From Molanna angustata (lineage: Eukaryota > Arthropoda > Insecta > Trichoptera > Molannidae), in NCBI GenBank assembly GCA_963576475.1, contig OY754980.1, positions 18,795,822-18,859,821 on the forward strand: 64,000 nucleotides of DNA, in the 5' to 3' direction. The translations under genes and the position numbers were made by a program. This document shows, one piece after another, positions 46,801 to 56,619 of the stretch. Position 1 is the first letter of the stretch, and every line of letters begins with the position of its first letter. Below the pieces are notes generated by a model. It ran no database searches. It saw nothing but the letters and a program-made list of their open reading frames with translations, and was not told the origin of the DNA.

Positions 46801-49800
46801 GACTATCCTGGGAACCGTTCATTCAATTTCAATGAAACTTTGGTGAATTGTCGAGCGTATGACCGGGAACTACTGAAGGGACGGGAGGTAATGAAGGGAT
46901 GGGAGGTAATGAAGGGACGGGAGGTAATGAAGGGAAGGGAGGTACTGAAGGGTCTGAAGGGACGGGAGTAACTGAAGGGACGGGAGTAACTGAAGGGACG
47001 GGAGTTACTGAAGGGACGGGAGTTACTGAAGAGACGGGAGTTACTGAAGAGACGGGAGTAACTGAAGGGACGGGAGTAACTGAAGGGACGGGAGTAACTG
47101 AAGGGACGGGAGTAACTGAAGGGACGGGAGTAACTGAAGGGACGTGAGTAACTGAAGGGACGTGAGTAACTGAAGGGACGAGAGTAACTGAAGGGACGGG
47201 AGTAACTGAAGGGACGGGAGTAACTGAAGGGACGTGAGTAACTGAAGGGACGGGAGTAACTGAAGGGACGTGAGTAACTGAAGGGACGTGAGTTACTGAA
47301 GGGACGTGAGTAACTGAAGGGACGGGAGTAACTGAAGGGACGGGAGTAACTGAAGGGACGGAAGTAACTGAAGGGACGGGAGTAACTGAAGGGACGGGAG
47401 TAACTGAAGGGACGGGAGTAACTGAAGGGACGGGAGTAACTTAAGGGACGGGAGTAACTGAAGGGACGGGAGTAACTGAAGGGACGGGAGTAACTGAAGG
47501 GACGGGAGTAACTGAAGGGACGGGAGTAACTGAAGGGACGGGAGGTACTGAAGGGACGGGAGGTACTGAAAGGACGGGAGGTACTGAAGGGACGGGAGGT
47601 ACTGAAGGGACGGGAGGTACTGAAGGGACGGGAGGTACTGAAGGGATGGGAGGTATTGAAGAGTCTGAAGCGACGGGTGGTTATGGAGGACAATTTTTAA
47701 TTATACAGGCAATACGAAGTTTGCCGGGTGTTCACTAGTATTATTTATATTTATTTGGAGGGCATATTTAAAACTTTGAACTGGGAAGACAAGGGAATAA
47801 AAATAAATGGAACAAACTTAAACCACCTCCGTTTTGCAGATGACATAGTGCTTATAAGTGATGATCTGGAAGAACTTCATATAATGATAAAAGAACTCCA
47901 CGATGTTTCCCTATTGGTCGGCCTGGAAATTAATATTAACAAAACAAAAATCATGAGTCCATCTAACAGCACTATCACAATAGATAATAAAATAATTGAA
48001 GCTGTTGAAGAATATATATACCTTGGACACAAGATAAAATTAGGAAAGGATAACCAGACAGCAGAAATACCCAGAAGGATCGGACTAGGTTGGGCAGCCT
48101 TTGGAAAACTTAAACATGTCCTAAAAAACAGAGATATTCCCACATGTCTGAAAAGAAAAGTGTTTGAAACATGTATCCTGCCTGTGCTTACGTATGGTCT
48201 GGAAACTATCACGCTAACTGCGAGGACCATACATAAGCTAAAATGCACTCAGAGATCCATGGAAAGGCAAATGATAGGCGTAAGTCTAAGAGACAAAATT
48301 AGAAATGAAGAAATCAGACGCCAGACAGAAGTTGTTGATGTCATGGATCGAGTTGTAAAACTTAAATGGCAATGGGCAGGTCATGTTGCCAGACAGGGTA
48401 CGGACAGATGGGCACCCTAAGAATTCTAAATTGGAGACCATGGGGTATGAAAAGGGGAATAGGCCGGCCCCAGAAAAGGTGGGCCGATGATATTGTTCCT
48501 GTCGCTGGAAGGGGATGGGTTCGAAAAGCCCAGAAAAAGACGAGTGGAAGATTTTAGAAGAGGCCTACATCCAGCAGTGAAGAGATGGCTGAAAAAGAAG
48601 AAGAAGAAGAGTTGTAAAATGCCACAACCCATAAGTTTTTTATACATAAGTACATACAATTTCTGTACGCATGGACTATGGGAAATGGTTTTAAATATGA
48701 CTGATTGTAAAGAGACAACGTTGTAAAGAGTTTGGTTTTGACCACAATCCCCATTTTTATATATTGTCATCGAAAGCAATTAATGTATAATTTTGGATGA
48801 TGGGAAATGGTATAAAATTTGATTCAACAAAAGTACTGAAAAGATTCTAGTGTTGGTCACATCCCATTCGTTTTTATATTTTTTCATTAAGTGTACATAT
48901 AGTTTATTATATTTTTGCACAATTAGACTGATAGGCTTAAAACTGACACAAAAGTCTACATTACAGAAGAAGAAGAAGACTTAAACTATGTTAAACAATT
49001 TTTTAATTTGAATATAAACGTTGTGATGAGTCCAGTAATGGCCACAACCCCGATTTTTTATACATTGTCATCGAAATCAAATGTGTAGGTATTGAAAATT
49101 AAGCAATATAGGATGATATAATAAAGGGTGTAAATTTTATTGAACAAAAGTATGAAAATATTCTAGTGTTGGTGGTCACATTTTAGCGTGACACTGCGTC
49201 AGGTATACTGGTACATGCTCACACATAATTAGATTTTTAGATGCTCTTAGTTTTTCAGAAGGTGTGAGACAAACACACACACTAACACTATCATTGCTTT
49301 ATTACTTTAGATGATGGTTTGTATACATATCAATAACATTTATGGAAATTATTTCACTAAAACAATATATTTAGTCAAATTACCTACGACACGTTTCGGA
49401 AAATCTGCCCTTGAAACGTGTCATATGCTGACTCACAATATTATAGAAGTTCGAAGCAAAATAAATAATATAAAAAAAAAATAATGTGTATAAACAATTG
49501 GACAACTTTGTTATGCTGTATTAAGACGCAATTTTATTTCTCATGATATTTGAAGGCCGGATTAACTGTTTTTATTTTGTGACTATTAACTATTTTTTTT
49601 AGTTAATCTCCCTGATTCAAATTGAAAACGCTGTTCGTTATCGCCAATCGCCATGGGATTTGACGTTTGTTGTAGAAAGTTTTTACTTATTTTTTTACTG
49701 ATTTATTTTATTTTATTCAGAAACATAACATCTCTTTTACAAAATACATCATAATACAGTTACATAATTATCAAAGAAAGCAGCCAATTATAATGCATCA

Positions 49801-52800
49801 CTAAATTACTCATATTATTCCATGAAGAGAACATTGATCAAGTGAATGAGATTTAGTACATGGTAAGAAAACTGGGAAATGAACTGGAAGGATGAAATAT
49901 ATCATAATACAGTTTCATAATTAACAAAGAAATAAGCCAATTATAATACTTAAATTACTCATATTATTCCATGAATAGAACATTGATCAAGTGAATGAGA
50001 TTTAGGATATGGTAAGGAAACTGGGAAATGAATTGGAAGGATGAAATTTAATAGGATAATTTCACAAACCGATGCTTGTAGTCGCATTGAGTATAGGTAT
50101 GCTTTAGTGGTTATAGAGACAGAATCAATAGATCAGGTTGTGGGTTAAGATGATTGATTCTACAACAACGGACAACAAAGTCAAATCTCATACAAAAAAT
50201 AGCGATTGGCGTTAACGAACAGCGTTTTCAATTTGACACAAGCCGCATGTATTGTGCAAAAAAATACTAAGCATAAATGTCGGCAAATAACTTGAGAAAT
50301 TTTGGAGGACTTAAGCCCTGAAGTTACTCTTAGTGGCTACAATGTCCGTATGTCCAATGGGTCCAAAGAAATTCCCTCGGACATCGTTGTAGAGTTGACA
50401 CAGACAAGTTAGTGCATTCCCATAGGATATGCTCAGAATTCTGTTCAGAGTTATCACAAAGTTGACAAGAGGACGAATCGGATAAGTGAAAACGAAAAAG
50501 ATAATTTTTGACACTGCCGTGTCCAGTAAGGAATTGCGTGGTCCAATAGTCGGGAACAATACACGAAGAAGAAATTCGAATCCTCACATCGGGAAGAAAT
50601 AAAAATGTCCGTCTGCACACGGAAGAAGACGACCAGCAACTGTGGATAAATTTACAGTTGGGAGAGAAACGTCACCCAAAATTGAATGGGCCTCTATACA
50701 GGTTGTGAACAAAGAGTATATAATACCTACGGATAGTTGTAAATTGAAACTCGTTGCTGTGTTCCCAAATCAAGGGGAGCCATATGTTTAAATTGTCAAT
50801 GTTATACCTATCCGTAGGTATTACATATATACTCTTTGGTGATACCTATGACGCAGTTGTTTAAATTCAAATTTCAGAACACGGTTAAGAATAATACATA
50901 TCTGAATACCTACTGTAAACAATTTTCATAAATGGTACTTTAAGAATTACACTTTCCAATATGTGAAAAGAAAACTTTGTTCCCCTTGATGAATACATGA
51001 AGTTTTTTTATTAGGTCCAATGGCTTTTTCAAACTTCTGCGCGATAATTAGTATTTATAATTCGGCGCTAACACTCCAAGACTTTCTGTAATCAGTATTG
51101 TATCATATTTTGCTTGCATAGAATTGCATACACTTTGATTTTAACTTATTTTAATATCAGAAAATATGACTCACCAAATATCCATATAGATACGATCATT
51201 TTTCTAACTTTATTCGGGTACATTATTCTTTTGTATCTTATTCCATGCAAAATGTATACAAAGCGATCGACTGCAATTAATGCTATGCTGTATATTGATG
51301 CCAGAGAACAAGTCGCGTATAGTCCTGAAATAAAGTCATCATTTATATTTATTTTTTATTTATTTCTGTCCAAAAACATAGAGTAGATATAAGATAAATT
51401 AATAATTGAAGATACAAAATAATTGAAAGTAATATAAGCATATACATACATATTAAATTTAAGTTATTTCATTTCTAATAAATATCATTTTATTATTTCA
51501 CTAGTGCTTACATAGTTTAAGCTTACTCTTTTTGTTTGTATCTTTTGTTACTAGGTCCCTCACTAGGCATAGCCTGTGCTAAGGTGAGCTAGTTTTATGT
51601 TATTGTCTATTATGTTGTTTATTTATACATACATTTACATATAATATAAGTACATGTTCACACACGCATTCAAATGTATGCATCTTTCTTTCTCTGTTTC
51701 TAAACAAAATATTTCATTTTAAGTCATGCACACAACGAAAATTAATATGGATGTCAATTTAATTTAATTTGTTGATTTCTCTTACAGTGATAAATTATGT
51801 TTTTTCATAAAAGTTAGTAATCAATTTTGCATATATCATATCATTACATATTACTACTTCAAGTCAATTAAATATGATTTATTTTATAAACTTACCCAGT
51901 GCTAAGTTACATCCGGTGTTCTTAAGTTTTTCTGGAGGATATACAGCTCCAAGAAGAACCAATATTCCCAAAATGAGATCGGCAAGGCACACGTTACCCA
52001 ACAATATATAAGTACACCGTGGCTCGTGACCTGTAACATTGATATGTACGTCAAACTTGAAAAAATATACATATAGGGACCTTAATTTGTACCTATAAGG
52101 GATAAGCATCTAAGGTTGCTCCGACTGCAAACCACTGACAAAGATTCCGTTATCCAATTGTCGATTCGTTCAAGAGAATTTATTTCTCTTAATGAATCGA
52201 CAAAGTTTCAATCCAAGATGTGCGAGATTTGTATGCCAGGTCTATATTTTTTCACTTTAACATTTTTTTATTAAGAGGGTGACTGCTGCCAACGTACGAA
52301 TAATTCATTAACGAATCATTTTGAAAAGAATAATTAGTTACTTTGGATATTAATAAAGAAAAATATACCTTAACTTTTTAATTATGTTCTGTATATATTT
52401 TTTTTAATTAATTTTTGGCGTTCCACCCGATAGTGTTCTGTAAATATTCTTGTAGGAAAATAATAAGCATACCCCGATTTTTGACATTTATCCTAAATTT
52501 CTAAAAAACTATAAGGTATAGAGCATTATATTTTTTTTATAAATTAAAGAAGATCAAAATATCTGGAAAAATACGATGTAACGTTGCATTGATGCATCAA
52601 GTTAAGTTAATAAACCAAAAAAACTTTTATTTCGCTATGGCGCTGAATGGAAAATAAATGTATTTTTAGGTTTATTTACTAAACCTGAAACATTTTAATG
52701 CAACGTCACATCATATTTTTCTTGTATAACTAGTAGTAGTCGAACATGTATTAGAAGATATTTCATTTTACTTTATTTTAATAAATTCGAATACTTATTT

Positions 52801-52946
52801 CACTTACCTTTTTTCACCAAAAGTCCGCTGGATATGACGACTATCAGATTGCTAACCATCACAAGAAGTCCAGCAAACCACGTAAATATATAGTACTGTG
52901 AAAGTCTAGTTAAAATATTTTGTATGTCCATCGCCGCTGAATTCAT
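28106..52946 (-). CDS. GPCR-2: class A G-protein-coupled receptor, 4 coding exons, 401 aa
   Basis: Paralogue of GPCR-1. Joining 52808-52946, 51896-52030, 51175-51324 and 28106-28887 gives 1,206 nt with all introns phase 1, GT-AG. Visible marks are TM1 with SN at 32-33, LAD at D64, disulfide pair C87 and C163, DRF at 111-113, AWLPF (P319) in TM6 and NPIIY at 361-365 in TM7. Loop 3 shares the LRxFRG and WKAIxVVxxTTG blocks with GPCR-1. The N-terminus is short (about 19 residues) with no N-glycosylation sequon, unlike GPCR-1. An in-frame TAA lies upstream of the chosen Met. Intron 3 is 22,287 bp, filled with transposons. If the 28-kb and 51-kb parts belong to different genes, this model is wrong, but phases and paralogy fit. 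Confidence 0.85.
28888..29120. repeat. Short A/T-rich repeat near intron 3 end
   Basis: A (AAATG)n run, gaaatgaaatgaaatgaaat at 28895, followed by tttattttccgttatttaca. This resembles the complement of a LINE tail, so it may be a truncated minus-oriented insertion ending 10 bp from the exon 4 acceptor. Confidence 0.4.
29331..32200 (+). repeat. 5' LTR
   Basis: Starts TGTGATGACTTTATTTG and ends GAGCCCATCACA. Contains a second PPT-plus-LTR-start-like site at 29512-29536 and a perfect 9-bp-arm hairpin (gaaacgagc/gctcgtttc) at 31002-31029. The 70-codon open frames in both LTRs are not recognisable. Confidence 0.95.
32206..32219 (+). other. Candidate primer-binding site
   Basis: TGGTGTCCGTGACC begins 5 bp after the 5' LTR. 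It starts with TGG, the complement of tRNA CCA ends. The primer tRNA was not identified. Confidence 0.55.
32291..32870 (+). repeat. 108-bp tandem repeat in the LTR element leader
   Basis: Units start at 32291, 32399, 32507, 32618, 32717 and 32818 with agtgtggt; the first two intervals are exactly 108 bp. As 108 is a multiple of three, overlapping repeated open frames appear, for example CGVLSSLPTSRRDGIVRFIH. Nothing suggests that they are translated. Confidence 0.85.
33295..33440 (+). repeat. B-box module 1 inside the LTR element
   Basis: gggttcggttcccggcagag followed by a body ending in ggttggttggaagaaattgcca. A diverged relative lies at 34650-34815. Perhaps a tRNA-derived SINE remnant captured by the element. 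Confidence 0.45.
34650..34815 (+). repeat. B-box module 2 inside the LTR element
   Basis: ctgggtttgatttccagcgg, then ggttggttggaagaagttgc and gcgcgtggtgcagg, paralleling module 1. A third, shorter B-box-like site is at 35118 (aggattcgattccccag). Confidence 0.4.
36740..37110 (-). pseudogene. RTE-like LINE fragment inside the LTR element
   Basis: The minus strand reads FGHIERMSDDRLTKSIQS, two stops, then GMKSRGRPRKSWHEQ. This is the GHxxRM...RGRPRKxW sequence of LINE C-termini, and it matches 10540-10790. Confidence 0.65.
38614..38624 (+). other. Polypurine tract of the LTR element
   Basis: aggggggagaa lies immediately before the TGTGATG start of the 3' LTR, the place where plus-strand priming occurs in LTR retroelements. 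Confidence 0.85.
38625..41494 (+). repeat. 3' LTR
   Basis: Same length and sequence as the 5' LTR in all regions compared; ends CCCATCACA followed by the ATAT target copy. Confidence 0.95.
41730..41876. mobile_element. Hairpin MITE, copy 3
   Basis: Arms gccccccctagacaacgtgt and its complement (acacgttgtctagggggg, ending near 41874); the loop has ttgtcacgtgactgg. Most symmetric of the three copies, so probably the youngest. It lies just outside the 3' LTR. Confidence 0.9.
42138..43643. mobile_element. TIR element with internal direct repeats
   Basis: Outer ends are inverted: gcccctgagtcaaatcgaaa at 42139 and ttcgacttggctcaggcccc ending 43643, with atatcgccaaacg / cgtttggcgatat inside. The interior has two related blocks, tataagtccgatcgacttca (42367) and tataagtccgattgacttca (42512), and two near 42935 and 43255 (gatatcacgtgtcaaaattt). 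A related family member is at 49606-50245. Confidence 0.75.
43644..44594. other. Unassigned; SINE-body copy and Helitron-like end
   Basis: 44236-44345 repeats the SINE body at 4170-4300 in the opposite orientation. At 44493, actagctttaatgtcccgcc recurs at 57433 and looks like a reversed Helitron 3' end (CTAG with a GC-rich segment). Confidence 0.4.
45404..45648. mobile_element. 245-bp palindromic insertion with 14-bp target duplication
   Basis: A 95-bp left arm (45404-45498), an 8-bp spacer (gactccgg) and a 95-bp right arm (45507-45601) form a palindrome with no mismatch found by eye. A 47-bp non-palindromic tail follows (45602-45648). The 14-bp duplication atcaaacgtaatta brackets it (45390-45403, 45649-45662). 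Each arm contains gcgacatgtttcggaagcgc. It interrupts the LINE frame. Confidence 0.9.
46465..47738 (+). mobile_element. Non-autonomous Helitron, 1,274 bp
   Basis: Begins TCTATATTATAAATTTG after an A, ends gccgggtgttCACTAG before a T, and makes no target duplication. This is the A|TC...CTRR|T rule of Helitrons, and the end aagtttgccgggt resembles lepidopteran Helitrons. The interior has about 2.5 copies of a roughly 128-bp unit (46535-46870) and an 18-bp minisatellite. Removing it rejoins the LINE frame. Confidence 0.85.
46870..47690. repeat. 18-bp minisatellite, about 45 copies
   Basis: Unit gggacgggagtaactgaa with variants (ggaggtactgaa, cgtgagtaac, gaagagacgg). The multiple-of-three length creates artefact frames (FSYSRP on minus, GTGVTE on plus). 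Variants cluster by position: ggaggt types sit at both edges and ggagtaac types in the middle. Confidence 0.95.
48612..49182. repeat. Relative of the 57.4-58 kb repeat
   Basis: Shares cttaaaactgacacaaaagt and gtccagtaatggccacaacc with 57500-57700. No coding sequence. Confidence 0.6.
49183..49305 (+). repeat. Dispersed repeat shared with 62355-62480
   Basis: agcgtgacactgcgtcaggt and gatgctcttagtttttcaga followed by a CA-rich end. The 62-kb copy carries the expanded (CA)n. Confidence 0.75.
49370..49450. repeat. Small hairpin repeat, gacacgtttc/gaaacgtgtc
   Basis: A perfect 10-bp inverted pair around ggaaaatctgccctt. Resembles part of the arm of the palindromic element at 45404 (catgtttcggaag, gagtcac), so probably the same family. 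Confidence 0.5.
49606..50245. mobile_element. TIR element, same family as 42138-43643
   Basis: Ends ccctgattcaaattgaaaac (49610) and gttttcaatttgacacaagc (50225), with gccaatcgcc and atgggatttgacgtttgttg inside. Carries a tandem duplication of about 155 bp (49735-49890, 49891-50045; shared cattgatcaagtgaatgaga). Confidence 0.75.
50311..50700 (-). pseudogene. I/R1-type LINE C-terminal fragment
   Basis: The minus strand reads TTQFLTGHGSVKNYLFRF and SSCQLCDNSEQNSEHILWEC, a Cys-Cys-His-Cys finger found at the C-terminus of R1/I-like LINE ORF2 proteins. Truncated at both sides. Confidence 0.7.
50710..50838. mobile_element. Short hairpin MITE (about 129 bp)
   Basis: Arms caaagagtatataatacctacggatag and their complement ending actctttg at 50838; the right arm has one or two extra bases. 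Within GPCR-2 intron 3, 340 bp from exon 3. Confidence 0.7.
51175..51324 (-). CDS. GPCR-2 coding exon 3 (TM3, DRF, loop 2)
   Basis: Acceptor tttatttcag|GA and donor TTTG|GTGAGT; 150 nt like its GPCR-1 counterpart. Encodes CSLASIYSIALIAVDRFVYI, then LHGIRYKRIMYPNK and the start of TM4. Confidence 0.9.
51325..51895 (-). other. GPCR-2 intron 2
   Basis: 571-bp phase-1 intron. AT-rich, nothing nested. Confidence 0.8.
51896..52030 (-). CDS. GPCR-2 coding exon 2 (TM2, ECL1)
   Basis: Acceptor atgttacag|GT and donor CTGG|GTAAG. Encodes HEPRCTYILLGNVCLADLIL and C87 (3.25). It starts with xEPRCTYxLLGN, as in GPCR-1. 135 nt against 144 there; the difference is in ECL1. Confidence 0.92.
52158..52203. 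repeat. 46-bp near-palindrome, copy C (GPCR-2 intron 1)
   Basis: ttgtcgattcgttcaagaga and its complement around atttatttc; arms of about 21 bp. Confidence 0.85.
52363..52720. mobile_element. Single-unit relative of the 325-1254 element (GPCR-2 intron 1)
   Basis: Same arms (ataccttaactttttaatt, ataccccgatttttgacatt), with one copy of the cgttgcattgatgcatcaag unit in place of ten. The right arm is cut short near 52720. Confidence 0.75.
52808..52946 (-). CDS. GPCR-2 coding exon 1 (N-terminus, TM1)
   Basis: MNSAAMDIQNILTRLS, then TM1 ending IVVISSGLLVKK, very like GPCR-1 AVVISSGLLMKK. Donor AAAG|GTAAGT. The frame is closed upstream by TAA about 18 codons before the Met. Confidence 0.85.
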
Positions 52947-53180
52947 GTCTCTCTTTAAGTCACAAATTATTATGTTTTAGGAATCAGTCAGTTTGTCAAC
53001 CAGGAAAGTAATTGGATACTGAAATTTTAACACATCATGTTTTAAGATTTATGTCGTTAAATTTTGTTTTATCAATCAGTTACTCAAAAGGATGTGATTT
53101 CATTGTTTTGATAATAATACAACTTTTTCTCGACTTATTTATTTATTATTATTCAAAGAAAAGGAAATTTACAATAGTTA
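52947..53180. other. 5' flank of GPCR-2
   Basis: Putative promoter or 5' UTR region. No core promoter element assigned. Confidence 0.35.
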
Positions 53181-53189
53181 TTTTGTGTA

Positions 53190-53375
53190 GGTACTTCTCT
53201 AGCAGAACAGATCAAAATCCAATGAGGACAAAATGAAGTTCCAATATTACCGTTTACTATATCATCTACAGGAGATGTACCAAAAATATCTCCCTCTAGC
53301 AGAACAGATCAAAACCCAATGAGGACAAAATAAAGTATATTATATCATCTACAGGAGTTGTAAAAAAGGGACTGA
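53190..53375. repeat. Tandem duplication, about 95 bp x2
   Basis: tctagcagaacagatcaaaa ... caatgaggacaaaat ... atcatctacaggag occurs at 53199 and 53294. Confidence 0.8.
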
Positions 53376-53419
53376 ACAATAAATGGAAATATAAAACTAA
53401 AATTAGAATGTTAATAACT

Positions 53420-53570
53420 TCTGACTGGAACGAAAATTCTGAGTATGCAGTTATGTAGGCCTAAAATATTCTACACTATCTGAAATTTTGGAATTTGCGC
53501 ATCAATCGGATCAAAAGTTATTAGGGGGGACGGACACACACACACCCTCACACACACATACACAAACTAC
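53420..53570 (+). repeat. Partial copy of the 6160-6800 repeat
   Basis: Shares gtaggcctaaaatattctac, ggatcaaaagttattagggg and the CA-rich end. Confidence 0.6.
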
Positions 53571-53849
53571 TACACCACTTACTAGTTTGATATTTCACTA
53601 TATCAAACAAGTAAGTAGTGATATTTCATACTAGTTTGATATTTCATTATAGAATCAATACATAAAAATTACCTCAAGATTATTTTTATTTTATTCATTA
53701 AGTAATACAAATAGTTACAGAATATAAATGTGTATAACTAATAGCAATATGTTATTATGCAATACAGAACACAGAATCCTCGACTACCATACACTGACCA
53801 ACTCAATAATTACAATCTATGCACACTAAAATAGAGACGTACCCTAATT

Positions 53850-54115
53850 GACATGACAACACTACACAAAATAATCAATAGCACTTTTGACTGTCCAGCA
53901 CTCGTTAGCGCAATTAACATACGCATAAACCACTCAGATACCTACGAAGTAATTTACGCTTCCTCCCCTCAACTTCAAACACAAATGCAGGATTTAGAGT
54001 GGGTATACATAGATGTGTTGTTCTCCCTTTTATAAGGCAATGCACACCCGCACACCTTTCGCTGGTTACCCCACATTGTGGGATATGCCGTGATGGTATG
54101 AATGAATGAAATTAT
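53850..54115 (+). pseudogene. LINE 3' end (Jockey/CR1-like), copy 1
   Basis: The plus frame reads TTLHKIINSTFDCPALVSAI, like HNIINNKIDSPALLNYI at 3170-3220. The 3' block, cctttcgctggttaccccac...gggatatgccgtgatggtat, then (GAAT)n, recurs at 55690-55790. Confidence 0.6.
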
Positions 54116-54680
54116 AATTGTATTTTGTTACCAGGTATTACTATTTTCTGTACTTGCTGATAGCTCTATAGCTTCATTAAAATTTATTTAATGTTTCATG
54201 CCTGTTTCTCTGCTTTTAAAAACATAACTGGTAATCATGTCTATCAGGAAAGACATGATTCCAGGTTTATTAATTTCGACTGGTCAAAAAGTTTAGTGAT
54301 TAATGGGCTTAGTGTTGGTTTTATTGAAAGTATCATATTGTACTGTTGTATAAAGAAGATGCAAGCCAAACTGACATGTGCCATTGATTACATATCGTGT
54401 TCATACTGTTTATATTATTCATTATAGTTATCATTTTATTTCAAAATGTCGTTTGAATGTTTTATTCCACGACAAATTATTCAAATTAAAATATCATACT
54501 TATTCATTGATAATAATTTGTAATTTTCTTAACGAAAAAAAAGAACGGCACTTTGCCAGTGCAATGAACGACGAGCAGTATCTTATAGACGTTCTAAACA
54601 AAATGTCATTTTTTCCATTTCTTTTTCATCATTTGTTAAATTGTGTAAGATTTTTCGCCGAAGTAGTACCTACCGAATTC
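54116..54680. other. AT-rich, nothing recognised
   Basis: Several 60-120-codon frames occur here but none looks like protein. Confidence 0.4.
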
Positions 54681-54789
54681 AGTTATTTTATTTTTATTTT
54701 ATTTTATTTATCAAGGAAACATACAGTTCTATAATTATATTATTGTACCTAATGCGTGCGTGATAGCGTGGGTGCGTGCATGCGTGTGC

Positions 54790-55400
54790 GCGTGTGTGTC
54801 CTTCCCCCCCTCCTCTTATAACTTTTGATCTGCTCAATGCACGGAGCCCAAAATTTCCTAATATATAGATAGTTATAGGCCTACAAAACTTTTATACTCA
54901 GTGTTTTGAATTTTCGTTTATGTCAGGGGTTATCAACTTTTGAATTTTTACTTAATTTTTCCATATATCTAAAAATCACAGCCGCGAGGACGCTGAAAAA
55001 TTGTATAAATATAGACAAATACAAAATATCAAATTTCTTTTATAAAATTCCAGAGTTTCTCAAACATTTTTTATTGATGAATACATTATATTATATGACA
55101 AATTTATGTGTTTAACTGCCTATATTTCCAAGAGTTTAAAAAATATCGAAAAAAGCCGAAACACCCCAACTAATCAATTTAAAATAAAAAATATGTACAT
55201 TATAGTAGTAGGTACATCTCAGACAACAATTTTTATAAAAAATGAATGTAGTGATGATATTGTTTCATACAATTTGTAAGGCAGTATATACTACTCATTA
55301 TCTACGATATCTACCTACTTAATCTCCAAACATACATACATATCATTATGCCATTTTCATATTCTGGGTAGAAAAATATGACTGACCTCAATACTATCCT
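54790..55400 (-). repeat. Inverted copy of the 6160-6800 repeat
   Basis: Complementary to 6160-6800 across the whole stretch with many small differences; carries gtgtgtgt and cccccc at the left edge. Confidence 0.65.
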
Positions 55401-55544
55401 ATCCTGACATAGGTACATACCTACATGTTTTATATAGAAAATTTTTAATTTGCGTTTAATTTTTTATCGTTGGTACGTATTCTTCAATTATGTGAGGCAC
55501 CGGCTTAGAATAGTGCTTCCACTCTTTTCTATTATTGTTTTCGA

Positions 55545-55795
55545 GTGTCCCGTAAGAGCTGGGTAATCGAAAATACAACAGGCAACAATAACATCTCACA
55601 TAGTTCAGCAATGAGGTTCACCACCCATTCTGAATATAGTGCCTTTTTAGGTGAGACGAGACTGGTGTGTGGGTATACACATATATGTTGTGCTCCCTTT
55701 TATAAGGCAATGCACACCCGCACACCTTTCGCTGGTTACACCACATTGCGGGATATGCCGTGATGGTATGAATGAATGAATGAACATACATACAT
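55545..55795 (+). pseudogene. LINE 3' end, copy 2
   Basis: cacacctttcgctggttacaccacattgcgggatatgccgtgatgg and (GAAT)n match 54040-54110. Upstream coding is too decayed to assign. Confidence 0.55.
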
Positions 55796-55989
55796 ACTAT
55801 CGCCATCGACAGTTGGATCTCATTTGTCACATGTTACTAGTATAACATAATAATTCGGAAAATGCACAATAATATCTTTCGATTTCGTGAGTTGAGTATG
55901 ACGTTATTAACTAGTTTGATAACTTTATTGAATTTCGCGGTCAAATCTTTCGATTTCGATAGTATAACGCAGTAAAATAACTGCATTGG
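55796..55989. other. Nothing recognised
   Basis: AT-rich spacer between LINE fragments. Confidence 0.35.
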
Positions 55990-56215
55990 ATTTGGACCAC
56001 GTAGCCAGGATGGACAGTGATAGACAAGAGATGGAAGGATAGCTGGACTTCGTTATCCCAGGAGGCATATTTTCTGAAGAACAGACCGACTAGGTCTTCT
56101 AAACGAAGATGAAAAAATAGCTGGACTTCGTCATCCCAGGAGGCATATTTTCTGAAGAACAGACCGACTAGGTCTTCTAAACGAAGATGAAAAAGACGAA
56201 GGATTTTTCAAATAC
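55990..56215 (+). repeat. LINE-derived segment with 80-bp tandem duplication
   Basis: tagctggacttcgtcatccc...gaccgactaggtcttctaaa is repeated at about 56038-56118 and 56119-56195. Upstream, HVARMDSDRQ fits the GHVARM motif of RTE-like LINEs. Confidence 0.6.
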
Positions 56216-56619
56216 TTAGACTTTCACTTAAAATGACCTCAAGTGTCAAATCTTCAAATAACTAGAGGTAATAATGATGTATCAATTCAAAAAATGCATA
56301 TAATACATATATTCACGATACGTCATATCCAGATGCTAAATTTAAAAGTAGGTAGGAAAAAATATCTGTATTTATATGCAAATATAGGTGCAGCATTTTT
56401 TAATAGTATAACATATATCGTTATGTGTTTAACGTGTAATATAATTTGATATTTTTGTTATATTTTCCGGTTTCAAAGATTTCTTTTAGCGAAGGTAAAC
56501 GTGTTTTCTTGATTTCCGACAAATCGGTGCAATGGAATATCTTAAATGTTACTTGAAACACCATGTGTGACACATGCTATGATTATTATTTTATTTTACA
56601 ACCATTAAATGCACTTCGA

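Larger units (their letters stand above)
44595..48611 (+). pseudogene. RTE-like LINE (endonuclease + reverse transcriptase), broken by two insertions
   Basis: A 5'-truncated non-LTR retrotransposon. Endonuclease part (44600-45170): LTGDFNAKIG and, after a frameshift near 44800, KNEIDYIITN and GSDHRLVRA. A linker with frameshifts follows. RT (45650-46464): NNKSPGEDQV, NYRPISLLSHTYKL, QAGFR, AFIDYKKAFDSV and KRGVRQGDTISPKLF. It resumes at 47739 with LRFADDIVL (FADD catalytic motif), then NKTK, YLG, LPVLTYGLET and MERQMIGVSLRDK. A GHVARQ and RPAPEK-like tail is frameshifted at 48420 and ends in an (AAG)n tract. It lies in GPCR-2 intron 3 on the opposite strand and cannot encode an intact protein. 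Confidence 0.88.

Noticed and set aside
46803..47693. 296-codon FSYSRP repeat protein (minus strand)
   Set aside because: Arises because the minisatellite unit is 18 bp, a multiple of three. It also lies inside a Helitron and has no unique domain.
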